A DNA stretch of 64,000 bases, from positions 1-64,000 of the forward strand of contig CAIWNE010000070.1 in the NCBI GenBank assembly GCA_903913915.1. Direction: 5' to 3'. Both the position numbers and the translations under genes were made by a program. The notes beneath the pieces were generated by a model. The model ran no database searches and was not told the origin of the DNA. It worked only from the letters and a program-made list of their open reading frames with translations. Positions 1-12,500 of this stretch are shown here, piece by piece (positions within the stretch are counted from its first letter, which is position 1; each line of letters begins with the position of its first letter). Source of the stretch: an uncultured Opitutia bacterium (lineage in GTDB: Bacteria; Verrucomicrobiota; Verrucomicrobiia; Opitutales; UBA953).

Positions 1-3
1 CCA

Positions 4-352
4 TAAGACGGACGGCTCGGAGAGCCGTCCCTACCCCGGCAGCCCCAGCCCCTGATTCCCGCCAACGTTTTGAAGGCCTTTAAATTACTTAAAACTATAA
101 CCAATAACAACTTAAACAAAAACACCCACTCTGCCTAATTTTAAGCAATACCCTAGGTAGGGTCGGGACCGCGTCAAGACAGTGTCGCCTGCCTACCCCT
201 GTCTTGGGTAGGGGCAGCACTGTGTGCTGCCCTAGCTGTCCCACCCCCGGTAGGGCCGACCATCCCTGGTCGGCCGCGCGAGGTTAGGGGTGGGCTCTCC
301 GAGCCCGCCGACCTCGTATAAGACGGAAGGCTCGGAGAGCCCACCCTACCCC
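4..352. repeat. Mosaic of REP-like palindromes upstream of the giant gene
   Basis: GACGGCTCGGAGAGCCGTCCCTACC (11-35), GGTAGGGTCGGGACCGCGTC (156-175), GGGTAGGGGCAGCACTGTGTGCTGCCCTAGC (206-235), GGTAGGGCCGACCATCCCTGGTCGGCC (249-275), GTGGGCTCTCCGAGCC...GGCTCGGAGAGCCCACCCTACC (290-350). Confidence 0.75.
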
Positions 353-487
353 CGTCAGCCCCATCCCCCCGATCATCCCACCCCCACCCCCATAAACTGA
401 CCCAAAAGGGACTTATTCATAAAAGGGGGTTGTCTAGGGGGGTTCTTTTAGGTGAGAATAACTACCTTAACCCCATCTTAATCTTTC

Positions 488-510
488 CCCTTCGGTGCCC
501 CGCCGAAGGG
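488..510 (+). promoter_or_regulatory. Perfect 8-bp hairpin in the putative leader of the giant gene
   Basis: CCCTTCGG-TGCCCCG-CCGAAGGG, about 30 nt upstream of ATG 542. Confidence 0.45.
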
Positions 511-541
511 TACCCTCCTTGTTAATAAACTGACACAGTAG

Positions 542-3500
542 ATGTCCGCACCCCGTCGACAGCGCCCTCGCGGAGCTTTGTCGCGCGCCTCCCTCATGGT
601 GGCCGCGGCCCTGCTCGGGGTAGGCGTGTCCCGGGCGCCCCAGGCCAAGGCCGCGAACTATTATTGGGACCAGAACGGAACGACTTCGGGCGTCGGTGGC
701 ACGGGGACCTGGGACACGACCAATGCCTATTGGTCTTCCTCCACGGCCGGCACCGACGCTTCCGTCGTCGCCAATTTCACCAACGCCGACACGGCGTTCT
801 TCGGCGGTACGGCGGGCACGATCACGCTTTCCGCTCCGCTGACCATCGGCGGCCTGGTCTTCACCGCTTCTGGCGACACCCTGACCGGCAGCACGCTGAC
901 GCTGGATACGTCCACGGGCTTCGCGCCGACGGTCAACGTCGATTCAGGCAACGGCGGCCTGACCGAGGTCGGCACCCGGGCGACGATCAGCTCCGTCCTC
1001 GCCGGTAACAAGGGTCTCGTGAAGACGGGCGATGGCACGCTCGTGCTGACCGCCGCCGACACCTACACCGGCGCCACCATCGTCCAGAACGGCACGCTCA
1101 TCGTCGCCGCGCAGTCCCAGTTGGGCGCGTCGACGGGCTTCATCAGCGTCTTCGGCGGCAACAACGCCGGCATGTTCGGCGGCGGCACCTTGGTGATCGG
1201 GTCTGGCAGCATGGTCTCGTCGCCGGCCATCTTCACACGCGACTTCAGCGTGTCCGGCCGAGGTGATGCGGCCATCGGCGCCGGTTCGCTGCAGTTCATC
1301 GGCAACAATACCCTCACGGGTCTCTTCTCCACCGGTTCCAATTCGGACAACCGATTCTACGGCGAAGGTGGCGTCACGATCTTGAGCGGCAAGGTCAGGT
1401 TCGGCGCCGGTCAGGAGACTTACTTCTACGGGAACACCATCATCTCGGGCGCGATTTCCGGGGGCAACACCGGCGCCTCCACGACGATCGCCAAGGCCAA
1501 CACCACCTTCTCGACCGAACTGCAGATCACCGGGACGAACACCATGCTCGGCGCCGTCCGCGTCGAAGGCGGATTCTTCCGCGTGACGGACGGTGCGCAG
1601 GTCGGTCTCAGCACGGAAACGACCAACGGCGCCAACTTCCAGTTCAACGGTGCGGCGCTGGAAATCCGTTCCGACACCCCGGCGTCGTTCGCCACCAAGA
1701 ATTTCGGCGCGATCTATAACAGCATGAACGTCTACGTCGATCATGCGATCGGCACGATGGGGGCGTCGTCCCTGAATCAGACGTTCGCGTTCAACAACAT
1801 CAACCAGGTCAACAGCCGTACCTATACTTTCACGGGACGAAACGGCACGAACGTCAGCTTCGCGTCCGTCAACGGCTCGGATTCGAGCAGTTCGAACGGC
1901 TGGACCAACAGCGGCAGCGGCTTGCTGACGATCAACGCGGCGGCCGGGGCGTTCTATGCTGATACGTACGGCACCGCCCAGACGCTCACGCTCACGGCCA
2001 CCGGCGAAATCGTCCTCAACGGATCCATCACGGCTTCTGGTGCGAACCATAACTTCACCAAAGCCGGCTCGGGCGTGCTCTCCATCAGCGGCACGAATTC
2101 GACCTTCACCGGTACGCTCAATATCAATGCGGGGACGTTGAGCGTCGGCGACCTCGGCGCCTTGAACAACACCTACGCGTCCAACGTGCTGGCCGACGCC
2201 TATTTTGCCGGTGGTACGCTGAACTATTCCGGCGCTTCCTCCCAGACGCTCAATCGCAGCGTCTGGATGAATGCCACGAGCAACATCATCACGGCGAACG
2301 GAACGGGCGCGCTCACGGTCGGCAACTCCGCCAACGGCGCCAACGCCGTCGTCAACGGGACTGCTGCCAGGAACTTGCTCCTGGGCGGCGCCAGCACGCT
2401 CGCCAACACCCTCGCCGGCATCGTCACCAATGGCCCCGTCGCCACCGGGCTCACCAAGTTCGATTCCGGCACCTGGACGATTACGACCCCGGGCACCACT
2501 GCGACTTCCATCGGTACGGCGAATGCTACGTTCGGGATAACGGCCGTCGGGACGGCGAGCCAGACGATCACAACGACGAGCACGAGCGGCTTGGTGGTCG
2601 GTCAGCCGATATCCGGGGGTGGAGTTCCCTTCGGTTCGGTCATCAGCCAGATAATCAGCGCTACTCAGTTCTCCATCAGCCAGAGTTCGGCTGTTAATGC
2701 GGCGACCTCCTTGAACATCGGGACGGTAAGCGGGTCTTTGTCATCGATCACGGTCACGTCCAACGCCGCCAATGTCCTTACCGTTGGCACCACGGCGAAC
2801 CTGGTGGTGGGTCAGCCGATCAGCGGTACCGGTCTCGCCGCCGCTCAGGGCTGGTATGTCAGCGCGATCAATTCGGCTACGACTTTCACTGTCGCCAATA
2901 CGACCGGCACGGCGGCCCTCGCGACAAACGCCGCGGCCGCGACGCAGACGTTGGGCCTCAGCCCAAGCTTCGCCGGCGCGCTCACGATCACGGGAGGCAC
3001 GGTCATCGTCAGCCCGACTTCCGGCACCGCGAATACGATCAACGACTCCGCCGGCCTGACGTTCGCCGCCGATACGATCCGTAACAACGGCTACGCCGGG
3101 GGCATTTTCAATTATAGCGTCTACAGCGGCGGCAGCAGCGAGACGATGGGCGTGTTGTCCGTCACCGCCGGAGCCGGTACGGTCCAGATCACGCCGACAG
3201 CGGGCACCAACACGCTGACGTTCGGCTCGCTCACGGCTCCTTCTGTCGGCACCGGACTCAACTTCGTCGTCCCCGCTTCGCCTGGGACAAATAGCGTCGT
3301 GCTGATGGCCGGCGGTACGGCCGGGCTTCTGAGCGCTCACGCCTATTATAACGGCGCAGACTTCGCTTATACGCCCGGCGGTGCCAGCGCGGTCTTGTCC
3401 GCCCCTGTCTACGGCACCACGAGCGGATTCACGGCGGTCAACACGCTGACGGGCTCGACGAATGTCGCCATCAATACGGCCGCCTCCACCGGTACGTTGT

Positions 3501-6500
3501 CCGTCACCTCCCTCAAGATTTCCGGCAATTCCGCCCTCACGCTCACAGGGCTGCTGACGGTCGGCGGGGCGACGGGTGGCGGCATCCTGGTCGACAGCGC
3601 CACGACGGGAGCCTCGATCACGGGTACCGGAGTGACCACCGCCTCGGCCGGCGACCTGGTCATCCGCGTCAACGGCCCGAGCGACATACTCACACTTTCC
3701 GCCCCGGTCACCGCAACTACAACCGGCGGCATCACCAAGAACGGCCTGGGCACGTTGATCCTGAACGCCGTCAACGCCGAGACGACGGGCGGCGTGGTCA
3801 CGGTCAACGAAGGCAAGTTGCAGCTTCTCGGCGCCACCACCACGCTGGGCGCTTCCGGCGTCGGTCTCACGCTTCGTCAAGGCACGACGTTCGACATGAA
3901 CGGCGTCAGCCTGAGCGCGGTCGGCGCGCTTAACAGCGCCGGCACGATCATGAATTCGTCCGGCACCCTCGCCACGCTCAATGTCGGTACGGGCAACGGC
4001 AGCGGCATCGTCTCCGGCCTCATCCAGGATGGCACCGGCGGCCTCGCCTTGACCAAGTCCGGCACAGGCACACTGACGCTCACGGGCCTGAACACCTTCA
4101 CGCAGCCGCTGACCATCGCCGGAGGTACGGTGGCGGTCACGACGCTCGCGAACATCGGTTTCCCGAGCGGCATCGGCGCAGGCGTCGGGACGAGCGACGC
4201 CACCAACGCGGCCAGCCTCGTCTTCAGCGGCACCGGAGGCACGCTCCTTTACACCGGAGCCAGCGCGAGCGTCTACCAGACGACGCAGACGCCGTCGGTC
4301 GCCATCAACCGACTCTTCACCGTCGCCGGCGGCGCCACCGCGACCATCGATTCTTCCGGTCAGTTCGGCAACAACACCGCGGCGACCAGCTCGGCGAACA
4401 GCGCCACGCTGATCTTCAGCAGCGCCTCGCCGCTCGTCTATACCGGTTCGGGCACGGCGACCGTCACCCTGCAGGGCAGTTCCATCGGCGACAACGAGTT
4501 CGACCCGCAGCTCGCCAATGCCAACTTCGCCCTGACCAAGACCGGCTCTGGCCTCTGGATCCTCGGTAACGCGAATAATACCTACGCCGGCGCCACGACC
4601 ATCTCCGGCGGTCAGCTGCGTGTCGCCCCCGGCAAGTTGTCGGCCAATTCCAACCTCGTCCTGGCGGGCGGCGTGCTCGAGACCTCTGGAACTTATTCCG
4701 CGGCGATCGGAACCGGCCCTGGCCAGGTGCAGTGGATCGGCTCCTCGGCCGGCGGCTTCGCCGCTTCGACGGCTCCTCTGAAGGTCAATCTCGGCGGGGG
4801 TACGGCAATCAAGTGGGGTTCGACGACCACCAATTTCAGTTCCACGGGCACCTTGACCCTTAGTTCCTCCACGGCGTTGGCCGACGTCGAGTTCCAGAAC
4901 GCCTTGGACCTCAACGGCGGAACACGTACGATCACTGTCAACGACAACACCCAGACCGCGACGGACTTCGCAACGGTCTCGGGTGTAATCAGTAATTCGA
5001 CCGGCACGGGCAACATCACGTTGAACGGCAATAGCGTCCTGTACCTTACCGGAGCGAACACTTATAACGGCACGACGACCATCACCGGTAGCGTGGCGGT
5101 CACGTCGATAGGCGCGAGCGGTGCGACTTCGTCGGCGTTCGGCACGAACGTGAGCGGCGGCCAGTTGCTGGTTGGTTCGGGCGGTTCGGGCGGCGCATTG
5201 GTGTATTATGGCTCCGGCGAGACGGTCACGCGTGTCATCGCGTTGAACGGAAGCACCGGTGGCGCCACGCTCGACTCAAGCGGTACCGGGCCACTTGTCA
5301 TCGGCTTGGGTGGCATCGTTAATACCGTTTCGACCGGCGCCGCAACGAATGCCAAAACCTTGACACTCCGAGGGCAGAATTCGGATGCGAACATCATCGG
5401 TTCAGTCCTTACTAATGATCCCGTCGGTTATTTGACCGTCAACAAGACCGATGGTGGCACTTGGATCCTGGCCGGAGCTAACACCTATACCGGCACGACG
5501 ACCGTCACCAACGGCTGGCTGGGCATCGGCGGGACCACCGGCGGTACGTCGGGCAATCCGCTGCCGGGCGCGCTGACCTTCGGCTCGGGTTACATCAACG
5601 AAGGGATCTTCGCCACGAATCCGGCGGGTCTGACGATCTCGTCCACGGTCTCCTTTAATAACAATCAGGCGAACAGTTTCGGCGGGGCCAATAGCATCAC
5701 GCTTTCGAGCGGCAGCTTCACCTCGCCCGGTGGCAACCCCACCATCCTGAACATTATCTCAGGCGGGACGCTCACCATCGGCTCGTCCGCTGCCACCTTT
5801 TCCTCGGACGGCACCAACGGCCGCACGCTCTATTTCAACGGATCGGGCAATACCGTGTTGAACGCGGCCATGGTAGCCGGTTCGGGTGCCGGTTATGTCG
5901 CGCTGACTGTCGCGACCAGCAGCGACGCCACGACAACATTGGCGGGCACGGGCACGCCGACCACCACTTCCACGACCTTGGCGCCGTTCACGCTTACTCA
6001 GGGCAACCTGGTCCTTGGAAGGACGCCTACGGGCGTCATCACGACCAATTACTATTTCGAAGAGCTTCTCACGCAGACGGTCAACCTCAACGGCGGCGTG
6101 CTTTCGGCGAGCAACGCCCTGACGGGAACCAATAGCATCCAGAACCCGATCAAGCTCGGCGGCACGGTCACGGTCGCCGGAACCAACCCGATCGAGTTCG
6201 GGTGGACGACTTCGGTGACCATGGCCGCCAGCCAGCTGCTGATCAACAACAACAGCGGCGGCCTGACGATCAGCGGTACCACGGCGGCGCTTACGAATTC
6301 GGCCGCGTCCACCCTGACCATCGCAGGCACGGGGAACACCGCTATCAGCGGTGTCGTGGCCCAAGGCACTGGCAACCAAGGCCTGACCAATTCCGGCAGC
6401 GGTACGGTGACGCTGACCGGCGTCAACACCTCCCAGGGCGCCCTGACCGCCAGCAACGGCGTCGTGGTGCTCAGCGGCGCGGGAACTTGGAATTCCGGCA

Positions 6501-9500
6501 CGATTGCGACGAATCCGGGAGGTATCCTCCGCCTGGACAATACGGCCGGCAGTGTTTCGCGCGCCACGGGTGCTTACACGACCGCCGGAGGCACGCTTGA
6601 TTTCATCGGCAACTCGGCCGGCACCAGCCAGTCCGTCGGGGCCCTGACGATCAACACCGGCCTGACGGCGATCACGATGAACACGCCGACGTCCGGGACG
6701 AACATCCTGACGTTCGCGTCGGTCTCGTTCGCGAACAGCGGCTCGTCGCTCGACCTTACGGGCGTTCCCTCGCTGAACACGTCGAACAAGGTCGTCTTCA
6801 CTTCGGCGCCGACCCTGACGAACAACGTCGCCCCGCGCATCCTGCTCGGCACGGACTTCGCGACCTACTCCTCGGGCGTCCTCGCCTTCGCGGGCTATAA
6901 TTCCGGGGCGATCAACAGCGCCGCGGCGACGGACACGATGAGCCTCGCGGCCAACGCGACGATCGACTCGAACCGGACGCTCAATGCGCTGAAGATCAAC
7001 GGCAGCGGCCTGACGATCGGCGGCACCGGCCAGTCGCAGCTGACCTTGTCCGCGGCTTCCCTCATCAATCTTGGCGGCAACAACACGCTCAGCGTGCCGT
7101 TGCTGGCCTTCGGCAGCAACGCCGGCTACTTCCAGGCGGCGAACGGCACGACGCTCGCCGTCACCGGCATCATCACCGGCAGCGGCGGACTTTCGAAGGC
7201 TTCGGCCGGCACCTTGGACCTTCAGAAGGCCAACTACCAGACGAGCACGACCAACGTCCTGGGCGGCACCCTGAAGCTTTCCGGCGGCACGAACACCCTT
7301 TATGCCCAGCAGGCGCTCAACGTCAACCTGGGCGCCACCCTCGACCTCAACGGCAACGCGCAGCTGATCGCGGCGTTAGGCAGCGCGGGCGCGCTCGCTT
7401 CCACCGGGGGCACCATCACTTCGTCTGCCGGCACCGGCACCTTGGTCTCCGTTTCGGGGGCCGCTTCCACCTTCGCCGGCGCGATATCGGGCGCGGTCAA
7501 CTTCGTCCGTGCCGGCAATTACACGACCACGTTCGAGAGCGCGCAGACTTATACCGGCGCCACGCTGCTGTTGGGCTCCCAGACGAACCTTCAGGACAAC
7601 GCGACGCTGCTCAACACGTCGTCGATCGACCTGAACACCGGCCTGCTCTACGTCGACAACAACTCGTCGTTGGCCGTCTACAATCCCAACCGCATCGGGG
7701 ACACGATTCCGATCACGATGCGCGGGGGTTACCTCCAGTACAATCCGCGGTTCAACGCCACCTCGAACGAGACGTTCGGGGCCCTGTTGCTGCCGCTCGG
7801 CTCGAACCGCATCACCGTCAACCAGGTGCCGGGCAACTACGCCTACAACACCTCCACGCTGACCTTCGCCAGCCTGACGCGGACTTCGGGCGCGACGATG
7901 AACTTCTCAGGCTCGAACCTGGGCCTGCCGCAGGCCGGCGCTTCGCGCATCCTGTTCACGGCCGCGCCTGCCTTGGTCGGCAACCAGCTCCTCGGCGCCT
8001 GGGCGATCGCGAATTCGACCGACTACGCTTCCTACAACACGCAGACCGGCGTCGGCGCGGCCGGCTCCGGCGGCTACACGCCTTATCTCTGGCAGGACAT
8101 CAATGCGGCCAACGTCGCCCCCGGTGCGGGCATCTTCGTCGCCGGCAGCATCACTGACATCAATGCTCAGGCCAACGCCTCGTTGCTCCTGCCGTCCGGC
8201 GCCACGACCACGGACATGCTCCGTGTCAGCGGCGGTTACAGCAACGACATCCTCTTCACCAACGCCACGGACACGTTGAACCTGGCCCTGGGCGGCTTCC
8301 TCCGCGACAACAACAACACCAGCACCTCCATCGGTTCGACGACGACCCGCGGCATCCTGACCGCCGGGGGCGCCGAGACCTCGGGCACGCGCGAGCTGAT
8401 CTTCTACGGCAACCAGAACACGATCACCGTCAACGCCGTCATCGCGGACAACGGCAGCGGCAACAGCGTCCGCCTCGTCAAGTCCGGCGCGAACACGCTG
8501 ACGTTGACCGGTTTCAACACCTATACGGGCGGCACGATCGTCAACCAAGGCACGCTCAACCTTTCCGCGACGACCGCGCCGAGCGGCTCGAACTACGTCA
8601 TTCCCGGAGACCTGACGCTCTCGATGGGCATCCTGGACACCCAGGTCGCCGTCACGATGAACACGAATGCCGGGCAGATCAATCCGGCGGCGAACATCAT
8701 CATCAACGGCTCCGGAGCATTGACTCTAGTCGGAGCGAACACGCTGAATAGCCTGACCTTCTCGAACCTCGGTGGCAATGTGGCGCCTACCATCACTTCC
8801 GGCGGCGTGCTGACCCTGACCAGTTCGACGCCGATCACCGCCACTTCGAGCAACCCGGCCAAGGTCGTGACGGTGGCCGGCACCCTGACGCTCCCGTCCG
8901 GCTCCAGCACCATCAGCGTCGCCCCGGTGGTCCTGCAGGGGACGACCACCGGCATCGCACCGCTTGTCGCGACCCTGAACATTTCCGCGATCGTCCAGAA
9001 CGGCGCTTCGGCCTCCTCGATCAGCAAGACCGGCGACGGCATCCTCCAGCTGAGCGGCGCCAGCACGTTCACCGGCGGCGTGACGGTCGGCGGCGCGGCC
9101 GGCGGCCTCTTGCTCAGCGGCAGCAGCTCCAGCTCTTCCAGCTTCGCCGCAGGCACCGGCTTGAACGGGACCTTCATCAGCGGCCCGGTCGGCCTCGGCA
9201 CGCTGACGATGGGGTCGGGCACGACGCTCTACGGCGATGGCACGACGCGCACCCTCGCCAACGCTGTCGTCTTCTCCGGCCAGCCGCTCTTCGACGCCTA
9301 CACGACCACGGCATCATCGGTCGTGATCAACGGCACAAGCACCTTCAACGGCGGCAACGCCCTGACGGTCAACGTCACCAACCCTTACCTGACCGCGACC
9401 TTCCAGGGGCCCGTCACGAACATCGCCGCGCTGACCTCGGTCACCAAGACCGGGGCCGGCAACTTCGGTTTCGACTTCACGGGTTACGGCGCCGCTGCGC

Positions 9501-12500
9501 CGATCACCATCAGCGGGGGCGGCACCTTCACGTTGCTTAACGACGGTGCCGGCAACGGCTTACCCGAGACCCTGACGATGGGAGTCATCACGGATGACGC
9601 GGCCTTGCCGACGATCGTCATCGGCGCATCTGGTCAGACCGCCCTGTGGAACCAGCCGGCCAACAAGACCATCGCCCCGGCCAGCCTCGTCGCGCACCTC
9701 GAGAACGGCCTCTCGCTGACGAACAACAACCAGTACGGCCTGCTCGTCGCGGACAACATCGTCCTGAGCACGACGCAAGGCTCGACCGGTCCGGTGTATA
9801 CGGTGTCTACGGCCACCGCTTCCAACCTGACGCCCGGGCTGAACCTCGCCGGCGTCATCAGCGGCGGCGCCACCGGCTCGGCGGCCGTGGTGCTGACGAA
9901 GGCCGGCGCCGGCGCGTTGGTGCTGTCCAACACGGGCAACACCTTCGGCGGCTCCGGCTCGATCATCGACATCACGGGAGGCATCCTGCAGGCCGGGTCC
10001 GATGCCGTCCTCGGCAACTCGGCCAACGTCGTCCGCCTGAGCGCGAACAGCGCCACCCAGGGCTTCCGCGCCGCCGGCACCTTCGCGACCGCGCGCACGA
10101 TCCTTCTCAACTCGGCGAGCAACGCCTTGGACGTGACCCCAGGCAACACGCTCACGCTGAACGCGGCCTTCGCGACGAACGCCACGTCGACGACGAATTA
10201 CAATCTCCAGAAGAACGATGACGGCACGCTGACGTTCGGCGCTTCCGTCAACAACACCGCCTTCAAGGGCAACCTGACGGTCGCCGCTGGCGCCGTGCTG
10301 GTCGCGGGCAACGGCAACCTCGGCTCGGTCACTACCGGCTCCGCGACCACCAATGCCACGGTCAACGTCACGGTCGCCTCCACCGCCGGCCTCTTCCCGG
10401 GCATGTCCGTCACCGGCGCGGGCATCCCGGACAACACGAGCATCGCCTCGATCACGGACGCCACGCACTTCGCCCTGTCCGCCGCGGCCACCACCTCCGC
10501 CACGCCGACGCTCACCTACACCAATTTCATCAACGTCGGTTCCTATGTGAGCACCACCGCCTATGGCGGCGCGGCCCTGCAGCTTTCCGGCGGCGTGACC
10601 GTGGCCAACTCGCTGGTCCTCCAGTACGGCGGCAACAACCTCGCCCAAGGCGGCATCAATACTTCCGGCCATCTCGAGAGCATCAGCGGCGCCAACACCG
10701 TCAGCGGCGCCGTCTACCTGAATTATGACGCCAGCATCGGCGCCGACGCGGGCGCTTCGCTGACGCTCTCCGGCACGGTTTCGACCCTTTCCGGCAACCG
10801 ACAGATCTACTTCGTGGGCGACGGCAACATCAACCTCGCGACCAACATCATCGGAGGTTCTTACCTGCTGTCGAAGCGCGGCGCCGGCACGTTGACCGTC
10901 TCGGTGGCGCAGACCTCCAACCTGAACAGCGGCGGAACGACCCCGATCATCGGAGGAACGCTGCTTTTCAACGCCGCCGGAGCATTCTCTTCTTCCAACA
11001 CCAACGGCATCCAGGCGCAGAACGCCGCGATCGTCAGGCTGGACAACAGCTCGACCTCCGTCGCGAACCGTCTTGGCACCAAGGGGCTGACGCTCGCGAC
11101 CGGCACCTTCGACTTCATCGCCAACACCGCCGCTGGCACTTCGGAGTCCGTCGGCACGCTGACGGCCACCTGGGGCGCCGACGCCGTCAACTTCACCAAC
11201 GCCGGCGCCGCCAACTCCACGCTGACGTTCGCCGGCCTGGCTTCCAACGTCGTGAGCGGCGGCGGTTTCCTCTCCTTTAATTCCGCCCAGACGTTCAATG
11301 CCGGCACCGCCAAGGTCGTGTTCACGACGGCACCGACGCTGACGAACGGCCTGGTGCAGCGTGCGGTCGTGGCCGACGCCTCGGGGCTCAATTTCGCCGC
11401 CTATGGCACGTCGCTCACGGCTTTCGCGGCTTACACCGCCAGCGACGGTTCTGGTACCGGCACGGACCTGACTTACACGAACGGCAACGGCGGCAAGGCC
11501 TACGGCCTCAATGCTTCCAACGTCGCCGGCACCTATTCGGCCACGACGACCTACAACGTCACCGGCACGACCGCGCTGCTGAGCAACCCGGGCCTCAGCG
11601 GCCGCACGATCAACGCCCTGCGCATCGCCGGCAGCGGGACCAACGTCCAGTTCGGCGCCTCGGGCGGCATCCAGCTCACCCTGTCCGCCGGCAACATCCT
11701 CGCGACGGGCTCCTCCGAAGCCATCGGCAACGCGACGCTGGCGTCAGCCGGGATGGCGCCCGTGATCGCGACCGCCGCCGTCGAAGCCGGCCTCGCCGTC
11801 GGGACGGGGGCCTCCCTCGACTTCAACGCCGTCCTGAGCAACGCGGCCAACGTGACCAAGGCGCTCGGCGGCTCGCTGAGCCTCAACACCAAGCAGTACT
11901 TCAATACCGGCGCGAACGTCTTCAGCGTGCTGGGCGGCACCGTGACGCTCAATGGCGGCGAGAACACCCTCTGGCAAGGCGCCCAGGGTGGCACCAACGG
12001 CCAGCTCCTGGCGATCGGTCCGGGCGCGACCCTCGACCTGAACGGCAACAGCCAGATGGCGGGCGACCTTGTCTCGCCGAACCGCAACGCCTACGCGAAC
12101 GGCGGCGGCACCCTCACTTCCGCCACCGCCGCCACCTTCGTCTCCTCGCTGCTCAACGGAACCGCGTCCTCCTGGGGCGGCCAGATCACGGGCGCTCTCG
12201 CCTTGAACCTAGCGGGTACCAACGGCACCACCTTCTATTACGACAACACTTATTCGGGCCCGACGATCATCACCACCGGCGGGACCCTGACCCTGCGTGA
12301 CAACGCCCGCCTATCCGGCACCTCGAGCATCCTCGTCTCGGGCGGCGGCCTCAGCATCGACAACAACCAGGCGAACGCGCTCGCCGACCGTCTGCCCGAT
12401 GGCGCCACGATCACGCTGAAGAGCGCGAAGACCTTCAATTTCACCGGCCGCGACAACACCAACGTCAGCGAGACCATCGGCAACCTCGTCTTCGCCGAAG

